From assembly GCA_026417555.1 (NCBI GenBank), contig JAOADA010000001.1:399245-463244 (forward strand): a DNA stretch of 64,000 nucleotides. The letters run 5' to 3'. Positions 28,951 through 37,083 of the stretch are shown here, piece by piece; position 1 is the first letter of the stretch, and every line of letters starts with the position of its first letter. The notes beneath the pieces were generated by a model, which saw only the letters and a list, made by a program, of their open reading frames with translations, was not told the DNA's origin and made no database searches. The DNA comes from Brevinematales bacterium (GTDB lineage Bacteria; Spirochaetota; Brevinematia; Brevinematales; Thermospiraceae). Made by a program: the position numbers and the translations under genes.

Positions 28951-30093
28951 TTAATACGCCGCTGAATAGATCTCTACCAATTCATTTTTGCTGGCTGGAC
29001 GAGGAATATACGTGAGAAACTCATACTGTCCAGCCACTCGTGCTGCTGCCTCAAGTCTGTCCTGTTCCACACCGTACTCTGATAAACGCTGAGGAATATG
29101 AAGATCGAGCATGATACGACGCATTGCCTCCACAGCCATAATAGCGGCTTCAATCACAGAGATATCGGTTACTTTTTCTCCAAGCGCTGCAGCAATTTGA
29201 ATGAACTTGTTGGCCGCAGCGGTGAGATTAAACTCCATCACATGAGGGAGAATAACGGCTGCCCCAATAGACTGGGAGATACCCGTTTGGGATTCAAGCC
29301 CCATGGAAGTGGCAGCACATGTTCCCAAAGCCGAACCATAAATAGCAAGGGACGCGAGCAAACTCCCCATGCTCAGGTTACCTTTGATCTTGGTGTTGGC
29401 TGTTTCCACAGCAAGACGTTTGAGGTTCACACTGAGGTACTCAATAGCACGAAGACTAAAAGCATCGGAAATAGGATTGGCCTTTTTGCAGATATAGGCA
29501 TCAAAGGAATACGCAATAGCCTCAAGACTTGAGTAGATGATATCATTGAGAGGAACTTCTTCACTCAAAGAAGGATCAATAATGACACTATGGGCTACCG
29601 AGTCCTTGTCAATATAGGGTTTTTTGATCTTGTCTGTATCGTCTGTGATATAGGTTTGTGGTAAAAGCCCCCAACAGATAGTCTGGAGTGTAGGAATTTC
29701 TATGTAGCGTATTTTCTTCATCAAAAGCTTTCGATGACTCTTCACCTCTTCCTGTTGAAACTCGTGGGTACTGAACTGAGCAATTACCTTGGCAATAGAA
29801 AGAACAGTAGCATCCCCTATCCCGATAACTACATCGGCACGGGCATGTTTGGTGATATTGACTCCCTCAAAGAGATCCTGGGTATTGTAACGTTTCATTT
29901 CATACATGATAACCCCATAGGCATACCCTTCAATCATCCGTTTCACCTTTTGAGCCACTGCAGAATTGTGCGGCTTTTTGTCTGTGACAATCACTACCTT
30001 TTCAGAATTTGGGGTTGCCAATTCAGGGAGACGGATAAGCGAATCCATTCCATACACAATAAGTGTAGGAACCTGAAATTCAAGAAAAGCCAT
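28951..30093 (-). CDS. Iron-ADH-family homologue lacking metal and nucleotide motifs
   Basis: The 380-residue frame aligns without gaps, from memory, to iron-dependent alcohol dehydrogenases through the helical C-terminal domain (ANPISDA and ILPHVMEFN are typical). All four metal ligands are replaced: Asp by E191, His by Y195, A260 and Q274. The neighbouring conserved histidine is M264. The NAD motif GGGS reads GIGD (91-94), and the TAGTGSE loop is missing. The protein is intact and full length, so it is likely selected for another role. It lies 10 bp upstream of the GAF-SpoIIE gene on the same strand. Confidence 0.85.
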   Translation of the reverse strand: MAFLEFQVPTLIVYGMDSLIRLPELATPNSEKVVIVTDKKPHNSAVAQKVKRMIEGYAYGVIMYEMKRYNTQDLFEGVNITKHARADVVIGIGDATVLSIAKVIAQFSTHEFQQEEVKSHRKLLMKKIRYIEIPTLQTICWGLLPQTYITDDTDKIKKPYIDKDSVAHSVIIDPSLSEEVPLNDIIYSSLEAIAYSFDAYICKKANPISDAFSLRAIEYLSVNLKRLAVETANTKIKGNLSMGSLLASLAIYGSALGTCAATSMGLESQTGISQSIGAAVILPHVMEFNLTAAANKFIQIAAALGEKVTDISVIEAAIMAVEAMRRIMLDLHIPQRLSEYGVEQDRLEAAARVAGQYEFLTYIPRPASKNELVEIYSAAY

Positions 30094-30166
30094 GGCTCTC
30101 TCCTTTTTTTCTCCTTTTTTTATTGTCGGCTTTTTTGGGCAAAAACTATGCTTTTTTGATCTTCTC

Positions 30167-31087
30167 TCATAAAAATCCTCCCTGAAGAAGACCTATCCAA
30201 AAGGTGAGCGTCACGGTACTTGCCAGGATCGAAAGAAAAACCACCTCACTGGCCATAGCTGAACGTCCCCCATAATGAGTGGTGAGAATAGCCGTATACA
30301 CTGCTGAAGGCATAGCAACCTGAAGAAGGCCTGCTTTGGCATACATTCCATCAATTCTCAGAAGCCAAAAAAGTGGAATAGCAAGCAAAGGTACCAATAC
30401 CAGTTTGGCAAGACTTATTCCAAAAGCCATGAAACTTTGCTTTCCAAATTTGACTGAAGCCAGTTGAAGCCCTACCTGGATAAGATTCAAAGGAATCGCA
30501 CTGAGTCCTATCATTTGAATAGGCTTGAAAATAGGATCAGGCAACGTTATCTTCAAGAGAACCAGACCGAGTGCCAAAAGAATAGCATAAAATACAGGCA
30601 CTTGTGCCATAGTTTTCAGGGCATCTCGCCAATGGAATTTTTCCCTCGCTGCTACAAATACCCCAAAGGTATGGGTAAAGAGAGAATAAATCACCAAAAG
30701 CAGGGAAGCGACTGCCAACCCCTCTCCCCCAAAAGCAGCTTCAGTAATCGGAAGACCAAAATTGCCAGTATTAGCCAACGTCGTCGTCAGGATAACTACT
30801 CTTGTGATACCCTCTTCCCAGTGAAAAATCTTGGCAAGCATCCATATGACCACAAAGGAAATACCAACAAGTAAAGCAACCACAACAAAAAGCTTTACAA
30901 AATAGAGGTTTATAACCTCAGGATGCGTATAAATAGCTTGAAAGATGAGAGCAGGCGTTAAAAGATACAGGGAAAGAGTAGAGAGCGTCTGGTGATGCCA
31001 ATGAAATATCCTTCCCAAGAGATAACCAACACCAAAGATCAAAAGGACAGGAAAAACAATCGTGAAGAAAATCCCCAACCACCCCAT
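30167..31087 (-). CDS. AEC-family permease (auxin efflux carrier-like)
   Basis: This is a 306-residue integral membrane protein with about ten helices in two halves. The N-terminal helix VLLIFGVGYLLGR is followed by TPALIFQAI. The motif NTGNFGLPI is diagnostic of the family, and the C-terminal half has MPSAVYTAILTTHYGG. Bacterial members carry malate, malonate and other carboxylates; the substrate here is unknown. It starts 1 base after the stop of the DUF4921 gene, so they form an operon. Confidence 0.9.
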   Translation of the reverse strand: MGWLGIFFTIVFPVLLIFGVGYLLGRIFHWHHQTLSTLSLYLLTPALIFQAIYTHPEVINLYFVKLFVVVALLVGISFVVIWMLAKIFHWEEGITRVVILTTTLANTGNFGLPITEAAFGGEGLAVASLLLVIYSLFTHTFGVFVAAREKFHWRDALKTMAQVPVFYAILLALGLVLLKITLPDPIFKPIQMIGLSAIPLNLIQVGLQLASVKFGKQSFMAFGISLAKLVLVPLLAIPLFWLLRIDGMYAKAGLLQVAMPSAVYTAILTTHYGGRSAMASEVVFLSILASTVTLTFWIGLLQGGFL

Positions 31088-31088
31088 A

Positions 31089-32408
31089 CTATCTCCTGGA
31101 ATACAGCAAGGGGTTAGGTTGCATACTCACTTCAGAACCAATTCGGATACCAGAAGCAAAAAGATTGCTTTCCCTGGCTTTCAAGAGACGCTCTATCATA
31201 ATCTCTGTGAGTTGCTCAGGAGAGATGGGGTTGATATAGATTTTGGTGTTGCCCTCAAAACCAGCGGGAACATTAAACCGAAGTTTTATTAATACCCTCC
31301 AGGGAAGGATATAAAGAGAATCAAAGGGGGTATAGTACCATTCCTCATTACAGGTAATCTCAGAGGTAAGGGCCACGTGCACAGCATGGACAAGGTCACT
31401 CATTCCTCGGATCTCCTGAGGGGTTTGCTGAAGAGGGGTCCCCTCCCGACTCTTTGAATAGACGGCAATGGTAGGATACCTGTGCCCTATTTCGACATAC
31501 CCTATAGCAAACTCATTCTCAAGAAGCAAAAATGAATTATAAATAGCAAAATTGACCCCGAATTCATTGTATATATTTGGATTTTTCATCACTTCTCGGA
31601 TCTCTCGCTCCAGTTGAACCCCCCACTCATCCAGTCCAACCAACTGCTTATGAAGATGATCAAAAGATGCCCCCGCGGGTTTTAGCCAGTTTTGGAAAAT
31701 AGAAATATACCGAAGAAAGGGATTTTGATCCTTGAGAGAGCGCATAGTATCAATCGTAAACATCATGTATTGGAAATGTTCTTCTGGTGTGAAATCCCCA
31801 GCCGAGAAAAGGTCCGTGGTATACTGAGCATGAGGCTTGTAATGACGAAGCCCAAGGATAAGCTCATGACAGCCCCCAAAAAAGGCATCAATCCGATCCA
31901 GTTTCTCTTCAAAACTCCATTCGTCCATATGTATACCAAGTTTCTCATATTTGAGGGCAAGAACGTTCATCACATGTCGCATGCCTTCAGCGTCACTGAG
32001 ATAGGCATCCCTCCATTTGCGGATATGGTCCTTCATTTGATATTGGTAGTTCTTTCTCCAATAGTTATACCCAACTATCTCAAAAAGATTACCTACCCGA
32101 CGAAAATGCACCCCTCTTTTTTCTTTTACTTGGTGGGGTAAAAGACAATATTCTGTTTTCCATTCCTTTCCATCGAAGAAATGACGGGCTTTTTGGGGAG
32201 TCACATACTCCCAATTCTTTTCACAAAAGTGGCAATAATCCTCTGGTTCTCTTAAAGGCTCTCTCAAAGGTTCTTTGTCCTGTCCATTGGGGAAAAAAGC
32301 CTTGTAGCCCCTTTCCGACACAGACCATACCTCTGTCTGATTGAAAGGGTTGATCTGCTTCACTGTGCCATCGGGCATCCGATGGTAGTAACGATCATAG
32401 GAGCCCAT
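31089..32408 (-). CDS. DUF4921 protein, GalT/HIT-like nucleotidyltransferase fold
   Basis: This is a 439-residue cytoplasmic protein. Its histidine motif SFDHLHKQ matches the HxHxQ active site of galactose-1-phosphate uridylyltransferases. The N-terminal pair CHFC resembles the zinc site of that family. It belongs, as far as I can judge, to the DUF4921 group, whose reaction is not known; a nucleotidyl transfer or hydrolysis is inferred. Few galactose-pathway genes are nearby. A clear TTGCTT-N17-TATAAT promoter and AAGGAG precede it, and the AEC permease follows at once. Confidence 0.75.
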   Translation of the reverse strand: MGSYDRYYHRMPDGTVKQINPFNQTEVWSVSERGYKAFFPNGQDKEPLREPLREPEDYCHFCEKNWEYVTPQKARHFFDGKEWKTEYCLLPHQVKEKRGVHFRRVGNLFEIVGYNYWRKNYQYQMKDHIRKWRDAYLSDAEGMRHVMNVLALKYEKLGIHMDEWSFEEKLDRIDAFFGGCHELILGLRHYKPHAQYTTDLFSAGDFTPEEHFQYMMFTIDTMRSLKDQNPFLRYISIFQNWLKPAGASFDHLHKQLVGLDEWGVQLEREIREVMKNPNIYNEFGVNFAIYNSFLLLENEFAIGYVEIGHRYPTIAVYSKSREGTPLQQTPQEIRGMSDLVHAVHVALTSEITCNEEWYYTPFDSLYILPWRVLIKLRFNVPAGFEGNTKIYINPISPEQLTEIMIERLLKARESNLFASGIRIGSEVSMQPNPLLYSRR

Positions 32409-32435
32409 ATAATCTCCTTAGAGATAGATACTATT

Positions 32436-32464
32436 ATTATATCCCTTCTTTTAAAAAAAAGCAA
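32436..32464 (-). promoter_or_regulatory. Predicted promoter of the DUF4921-AEC operon
   Basis: Leftward TTGCTT (32459-32464), a 17-base spacer and TATAAT (32436-32441) lie 28 bases before the ATG at 32408. The remaining gap (32465-32639) up to the rightward lipoprotein gene is A/T-rich, and I see no other clear element. Confidence 0.6.
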
Positions 32465-32639
32465 AAGAATCCAGAGAAAAAGAAATCTTTCACTTCTCTT
32501 TGAGGAGAGTAGAAAGAAAGTACACACTACGAAAAATTTTAAAAATTCTGAAAAAATCTTTACACAAGAAAAAATGAAATTTCTCTTTGGTTTTGTTTCT
32601 TCTTTTCCGATAATTTTTTATATAAAAAAGGAGAGAAAA

Positions 32640-32999
32640 ATGAAACGATGTACTTTGTTTTCTCTCTGCCTTCTTCTTGTATTTTTTTCTGCCTGTGACA
32701 TGAAAAAACAAACACGGACCACTCCGCCAGAGAAGCCAAAAACTGTCAAGGCTCACGAGACAGTTGGTGCTTCTTCTGAAGAGAGTCCCCCAAAACAAAA
32801 AGTGTCACACGGCGCTTCTTCCTGGTGGGAGAAAATCTGGTCTTCTTCCCCAAAAAAGAACATCTCCACATCCCCGAAGTCCTCATGGTACGTGCCTTTT
32901 CAAAGCTTTTCCAGAAAACTCAACCCGGCGAGCATAGTTTTTACCCTCACGGGGGGAGCCCTCGTGATCCATTTTCTTCTCAAGGCATGGAAAAAATAA
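32640..32999 (+). CDS. Small predicted lipoprotein with C-terminal membrane segment
   Basis: I recognise no family. The 119-residue protein begins with a signal peptide ending in FFSAC, a relaxed lipobox, followed by Asp at position +2. The middle is Ser/Lys/Pro-rich and probably disordered. The last 25 residues (ASIVFTLTGGALVIHFLLKAW) look like a membrane helix. An inner-membrane location is suggested by the +2 aspartate in enteric rules, which may not apply here. GGAG lies 6 bases before the ATG; an upstream extension in frame lacks such a site. Confidence 0.7.
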   Translation: MKRCTLFSLCLLLVFFSACDMKKQTRTTPPEKPKTVKAHETVGASSEESPPKQKVSHGASSWWEKIWSSSPKKNISTSPKSSWYVPFQSFSRKLNPASIVFTLTGGALVIHFLLKAWKK

Positions 33000-33015
33000 T
33001 CTCTTGCCTCAAAAA

Positions 33016-34191
33016 CTATTCGTCAAGATGCGTCTGAAAATCTTCATGGACTTTTTGCCATGTTCCCCGAACTTCTTCTTCTGTGTGGGTACTAAGATTG
33101 AGAAGAATACCCATAGCACAAGAAAACATCACCAGAGATGAGCCTCCGTAACTCAGGAAAGGCAAACTCACCCCTGTTGGTGGAAGGACACCAGTAGTGA
33201 CACCGATATTGAGCATGACATGGAGCCCCAAAAGAGAGGCTATTCCATAGCCAAGAAGCTGACCAAAAGGATCTTTCACATGCCTGGCAATCAAAAATGC
33301 CCGAAGAAAAATGAAGATATATACCCCAAGAAGCCCAAGGGCGAGCAACAGCCCCATCTCTTCTGTGATCACCGCATAGATAAAATCAGTATGAGGGGTA
33401 GGAAGAGGACCTAACTTTTGAAGAGAGTTTCCTAGTCCCTTTCCCCACCACCCAGCATTGGCAAAAGCACGATACGACTGGATCAGGTGATATCCTCGTC
33501 CGTAAGGATCATCCCACGGATTGAGAAAAGAGAGAATGCGAGCCTTACGGTAGGTTACCTGGATGACAAAGGTGACTAACACGGGAAGGCTCAAAAGTCC
33601 AACACTCAGTAAATGTTTGATAGATGCCCCACCCACGAAAAACATAATAAGTCCCACAGCAAGAAGCAAAGTTGCAATAGAAAAACCCGATTGCATCAAG
33701 ATGATAAAAAACATTGCCGTGACAATCAAAAGAGGCGGCAAAAACCCAAAGGTGAAATTCTTGAGTTTGTGTTGTTTTTTGGTGAGGATATGCGCCAGAT
33801 AGATAACCACTACCAATTTGGCAAACTCAGCTGGATTTACGTCAAAAAAACCCAAACTAATCCATCGTCTTGCACCACCGCGAATACTTCCCAACCCTGG
33901 GACAAAGACAAGAAGCAACAGAACAAAGGTAAGAAAAACCAGAGGCTTAATCCAGTTACGAAGCCTTGAATATGAGTAACGAGCCATGAATACCATAATG
34001 ACGATCCCAACACATACAAAAAGAAGTTGTTTCATCGCATAGGTATAGATGCTTCCCGTATACCGAAGGGAAAAAGAAGAACTCGCACTAAAAACAAAAA
34101 GCACCCCACTCACCATCAGAAAAAGAACCGCATACAGAAGAGGCCTATCCACTTTTGAAAACAAGGTATACTCCTTAGAAGCGATAGGCAT
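33016..34191 (-). CDS. ftsW: FtsW/RodA-family peptidoglycan glycosyltransferase (probably FtsW)
   Basis: This SEDS-family lipid II polymerase has about ten membrane helices and 391 residues. The motifs NPAEFAKL, GRGYHLIQS, LGPLPTPHTDFIYAVITEE, and GVLPPTGVSLPFLSYGGSS are all present. GYHLIQS and the PHTDFIFAVI-like segment are usual for FtsW. RodA cannot be excluded without neighbours such as mreBCD or murG. The ATG overlaps the end of the upstream barrel gene by 17 bp and has no obvious ribosome-binding site, so translation may depend on the upstream gene. Confidence 0.92.
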   Translation of the reverse strand: MPIASKEYTLFSKVDRPLLYAVLFLMVSGVLFVFSASSSFSLRYTGSIYTYAMKQLLFVCVGIVIMVFMARYSYSRLRNWIKPLVFLTFVLLLLVFVPGLGSIRGGARRWISLGFFDVNPAEFAKLVVVIYLAHILTKKQHKLKNFTFGFLPPLLIVTAMFFIILMQSGFSIATLLLAVGLIMFFVGGASIKHLLSVGLLSLPVLVTFVIQVTYRKARILSFLNPWDDPYGRGYHLIQSYRAFANAGWWGKGLGNSLQKLGPLPTPHTDFIYAVITEEMGLLLALGLLGVYIFIFLRAFLIARHVKDPFGQLLGYGIASLLGLHVMLNIGVTTGVLPPTGVSLPFLSYGGSSLVMFSCAMGILLNLSTHTEEEVRGTWQKVHEDFQTHLDE

Positions 34192-35065
34192 AACTGAGAG
34201 CCAAGCGGTAAGGCTTTATCTCTGTTTTTTCATACTTCCAGGTAGTGAAATGTCCTTCCTTCACGGAGAATTGCCTCTCAGTATACCATTGGAGAAGAAG
34301 AGTAAAGGTATGATGCTTTCCCTCAAAATAGGCCAAAGGGCCAAAGACCCATTCCGTATAATCTGAACCCCACCCATGAGAAGCCAAAGGGGAATCTTCT
34401 CGGTGAGAGATTCGTGTAGTCGTAGACACAAGCACTCCGACATTCTTGAGCACAAGGGGCATCTGGTAGGCAAGCACAGAAGTGGTAAGGTAACGCCATC
34501 CATTGTAGTTTTGCCCATTGTCTGCCTCATACAGCCAGGGAGTATCCTTATCCGCAGAGGTCAACATCCGATAATTGAGGGAATGCTCTGTATATAAAAG
34601 AACATGAGACCACTCCCCAGGGATGACCGCGCCTGTATCAAACTGAAAAGCCCCCTTGCCCCACATCTCTACAACACTCCCACCAAAGGGAGTGGGGGTT
34701 TGGGTAGGCTGAGTGTTTGTTAAGGGATTCAACGCAAGTCCCGTGAAAGAGAGAAAATTCCAACCTGTGCCAACTTTTCCTCCTATCCCAAAAACAAAAA
34801 TAGCCAACGGTGAAAAAGCCATCTCTCCCCCGGTATTCAGAGATACCGGTGAAATCTCCCCAAAAACACGCCAACTCAGAAAATTCTCTCTCGTGAGAAT
34901 ATTCTCTCCCTGCAAAAAAGGAAATTTTCTCTCGTGGGAGAGGACTACCTTGGTCTCCACTCCCCCACTCCAATACAAGGCATTGAGCCACTGAATCTGA
35001 TTCTTTGTTGTCACAGCAAAAAGCATAAGGGGAAAACTCATTATAACAAAAAAAACTCTCATCAT
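34175..35065 (-). CDS. Predicted outer-membrane beta-barrel protein
   Basis: This is an unrecognised 296-residue protein. A signal peptide (MMRVFFVIMSFPLMLFAV) is followed by alternating hydrophobic/polar stretches rich in Trp, Tyr and Phe. The protein ends in LALSYAYRF, a typical barrel C terminus. The start at 35065 has AAGGAG 6 bases upstream; a longer frame to 35137 overlaps the promoter. Its last codons overlap ftsW. The pairing of an outer-membrane protein with a division glycosyltransferase is unusual, but no functional link is shown. Confidence 0.75.
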   Translation of the reverse strand: MMRVFFVIMSFPLMLFAVTTKNQIQWLNALYWSGGVETKVVLSHERKFPFLQGENILTRENFLSWRVFGEISPVSLNTGGEMAFSPLAIFVFGIGGKVGTGWNFLSFTGLALNPLTNTQPTQTPTPFGGSVVEMWGKGAFQFDTGAVIPGEWSHVLLYTEHSLNYRMLTSADKDTPWLYEADNGQNYNGWRYLTTSVLAYQMPLVLKNVGVLVSTTTRISHREDSPLASHGWGSDYTEWVFGPLAYFEGKHHTFTLLLQWYTERQFSVKEGHFTTWKYEKTEIKPYRLALSYAYRF

Positions 35066-35108
35066 TTTTTTCTCCTTCAGATTTTGTTGTCGTTGTGTGT
35101 CGAAATAT

Positions 35109-35137
35109 AGTATACACGACAAAGACTCAGAAGTCAA
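35109..35137 (-). promoter_or_regulatory. Predicted promoter of the barrel-ftsW operon
   Basis: Leftward TTGACT (35132-35137), 17-base spacer and TATACT (35109-35114) lie 43 bases before the ATG at 35065. This is the same box pair and spacing as the topA promoter. Confidence 0.7.
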
Positions 35138-35179
35138 GGGTGGGGGGTCTTCTCCACCAAAAATTTTGCTGGGGAAATA

Positions 35180-35207
35180 TTGACTTTCTTCTATTTTGCC
35201 TTATGAT
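35180..35207 (+). promoter_or_regulatory. Predicted promoter of the GH57 gene
   Basis: TTGACT (35180-35185) and TATGAT (35202-35207) are separated by 16 bases, with each box matching five of six consensus positions. The predicted start site is about 24 bases before the ATG at 35238. Confidence 0.65.
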
Positions 35208-35237
35208 GATAGCATACAAAATCCTGAAGGAGCCTCT

Positions 35238-36833
35238 ATGAAACAAGGATACTGGATGTTAGTTCTCCATGCACATCTGCCTTTTGTGCGTCACCCAGAG
35301 TATAACGATGTGATTGAAGAACGTTGGCTGTATGAGGCTATTACAGAGACATATATTCCTCTCTTATGGGTATTTGAACGGCTTGCAGAAGAGAATATCC
35401 CTTTTCGGTTAACCATGTCTTTCACTCCGCCCCTGGCAAACATGCTCACTGACCCTCTCTTGCAAGAACGGTATGTTCAGCATATTGAAAAGCTTATTCA
35501 ACTGGCAGAACAAGAGGTAGTTCGAAACCGCTTTGTCCCTGAATATCTCACTCTTGCTCAGTTTTATCTTGAGCGTTTTAAGAGGGTACGAAAAAGCTTT
35601 GTAGAAACCTACAAAAAGGATCTGGTAAAAGCTTTTCGTCGTTTCCAAGACCTCGGATTTGTAGAAATCCTGACAAGTGGGGCTACCCATGGTTTTTTCC
35701 CCTTGCTGAGTGTTCATCCAGAGGCTGTGAGAGCACAAATCCAGGTAGCTGTTCGGGATTACGCTCGGCATTTTGGGCGATCCCCTCGGGGTATATGGAA
35801 CCCAGAGTGTGGTTACTATCCTGGTCTTGAGAATCTTCTGAAGGAAGCTGGTATTCGTTTCTTTTATACGGATACCCATGGCATACTTCATGCCTCTGAG
35901 AAACCCAAGTATGGGGTATTCGCCCCTATGCAAACACCCAATGGAGTAGCGTATTTTGCCCGTGATGTGGATACTTCCCATACGGTATGGTCTTCCACAG
36001 AGGGGTATCCTGGGGATGGGGTATATAGAGAATTTTATCGTGATATTGGCTTTGATCTGGAGCACCATTACATCAAACCCTATATTCATGAAAGTGGTCT
36101 CAGGGTGGCTACGGGTATCAAGTACCATAGAATCACCAGTAAAGAGACCCCCATGGATCACAAACTTCCCTATGATATTGAACTTGCCCAACAGAAACTT
36201 CACGAGCATGCCCAACACTTTGTGTATGGGCGCGAGCAGCAGATAGAGTATGTGGCTTCGCTCATGGATCGTCCCCCTGTGGTGGTTTCCATGTACGATG
36301 CGGAACTCTTTGGTCACTGGTGGTTTGAGGGACCAGATTTTTTGTACCATGTGATCAAAAAAATAGCCACCCATCCCAAGATGGGAATGATCACAGCCCC
36401 TGAGTACCTTGATATGTTTCCGAACAATCAGGTGGCCACCCCCCCACTCTGTAGTTGGGGATACAAGGGATATTGTGAATTCTGGCTCAATGGAACAAAC
36501 GATTGGATTTATCCCCATCTTCACAAAATGGCAGAAAGGATGCGAGAACTGGCCAACACCTATCGTGGTAACCAAAATCCGCTTGTAATCCGAGCCCTGA
36601 ACCAGGCAGCACGGGAACTGTTACTTGCCCAATCCTCTGACTGGGCCTTTATCATGCGCACAGGGACAATGGTGGATTATGCCGTCAAACGGACAAAACT
36701 TCACATCTCCCGTTTCAACAGGTTGTATGAGATGATCCATATCCAGGTATCTATCGATGAAGCGTGGCTCTCAGAGGTTGAAAAACGGGACAATATCTTT
36801 CCAGAGATCGATTTCAGGGTTTACGCCTCTTAA
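35238..36833 (+). CDS. GH57-family (DUF1957) 1,4-alpha-glucan branching enzyme
   Basis: This is a glycosyl hydrolase family 57 enzyme that likely makes alpha-1,6 branches in glycogen. The protein is 531 residues. The first catalytic-barrel motif is LHAHLPFVRH. The nucleophile region is WNPECGYYPG, and the acid/base region is SMYDAELFGHWW. The helical C-terminal DUF1957 part has the usual SSDWAFIM motif. Thermophiles and many spirochaetes carry such enzymes, but other members act as amylases. GGAG lies 6 bases before the ATG. The gene stands alone and faces the WYL relic and helicase. Confidence 0.9.
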   Translation: MKQGYWMLVLHAHLPFVRHPEYNDVIEERWLYEAITETYIPLLWVFERLAEENIPFRLTMSFTPPLANMLTDPLLQERYVQHIEKLIQLAEQEVVRNRFVPEYLTLAQFYLERFKRVRKSFVETYKKDLVKAFRRFQDLGFVEILTSGATHGFFPLLSVHPEAVRAQIQVAVRDYARHFGRSPRGIWNPECGYYPGLENLLKEAGIRFFYTDTHGILHASEKPKYGVFAPMQTPNGVAYFARDVDTSHTVWSSTEGYPGDGVYREFYRDIGFDLEHHYIKPYIHESGLRVATGIKYHRITSKETPMDHKLPYDIELAQQKLHEHAQHFVYGREQQIEYVASLMDRPPVVVSMYDAELFGHWWFEGPDFLYHVIKKIATHPKMGMITAPEYLDMFPNNQVATPPLCSWGYKGYCEFWLNGTNDWIYPHLHKMAERMRELANTYRGNQNPLVIRALNQAARELLLAQSSDWAFIMRTGTMVDYAVKRTKLHISRFNRLYEMIHIQVSIDEAWLSEVEKRDNIFPEIDFRVYAS

Positions 36834-36845
36834 TCGCCAGGTTTT

Positions 36846-37082
36846 TTATTCGTGGGGTGGGACTTTCTGGATCTCACGAATTCTGTCCACACGAAAGGTT
36901 TTTTCCTTTTATGGCTCTGAACATCATCCCCGAACCCCTTCAAGGGTTTTGCCATAGTATTGTATCTCTCCAACAAAAAGGGACTGGATTATTCGCCAAC
37001 TTTCAGTATCATGGCACTTGAGGTATAGAATCCTGAGGGAAAGTTTCTTCTCAATAGCCCCTTGGATGAGGTGTTTTTTATT
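36846..37082 (-). pseudogene. Decayed WYL-domain remnant with two in-frame stops
   Basis: Reading leftward in one frame, the sequence begins NKKHLIQGAIEKKLSLRILY, then VGEIQYYGKTLEGVRG, then TGA, then CSEP, then TAA, and then KEKTFRVDRIREI before a final stop. The AIEKK...ILY start and the TFRVDRI end are the typical borders of a WYL domain, and both sides of the stop codons align in the same frame. There is no start codon with a ribosome-binding site. It lies immediately behind the Pif1-like helicase stop at 37084, so it is either the lost C terminus of a longer helicase or a separate regulator. WYL assignment is from memory. Confidence 0.6.
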
Positions 37083-37083
37083 A

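Noticed and set aside
36921-36926. TGA in the WYL frame read as selenocysteine
   Set aside because: A TAA stop follows five codons later in the same frame, and no SECIS-like hairpin is evident, so decay is simpler.
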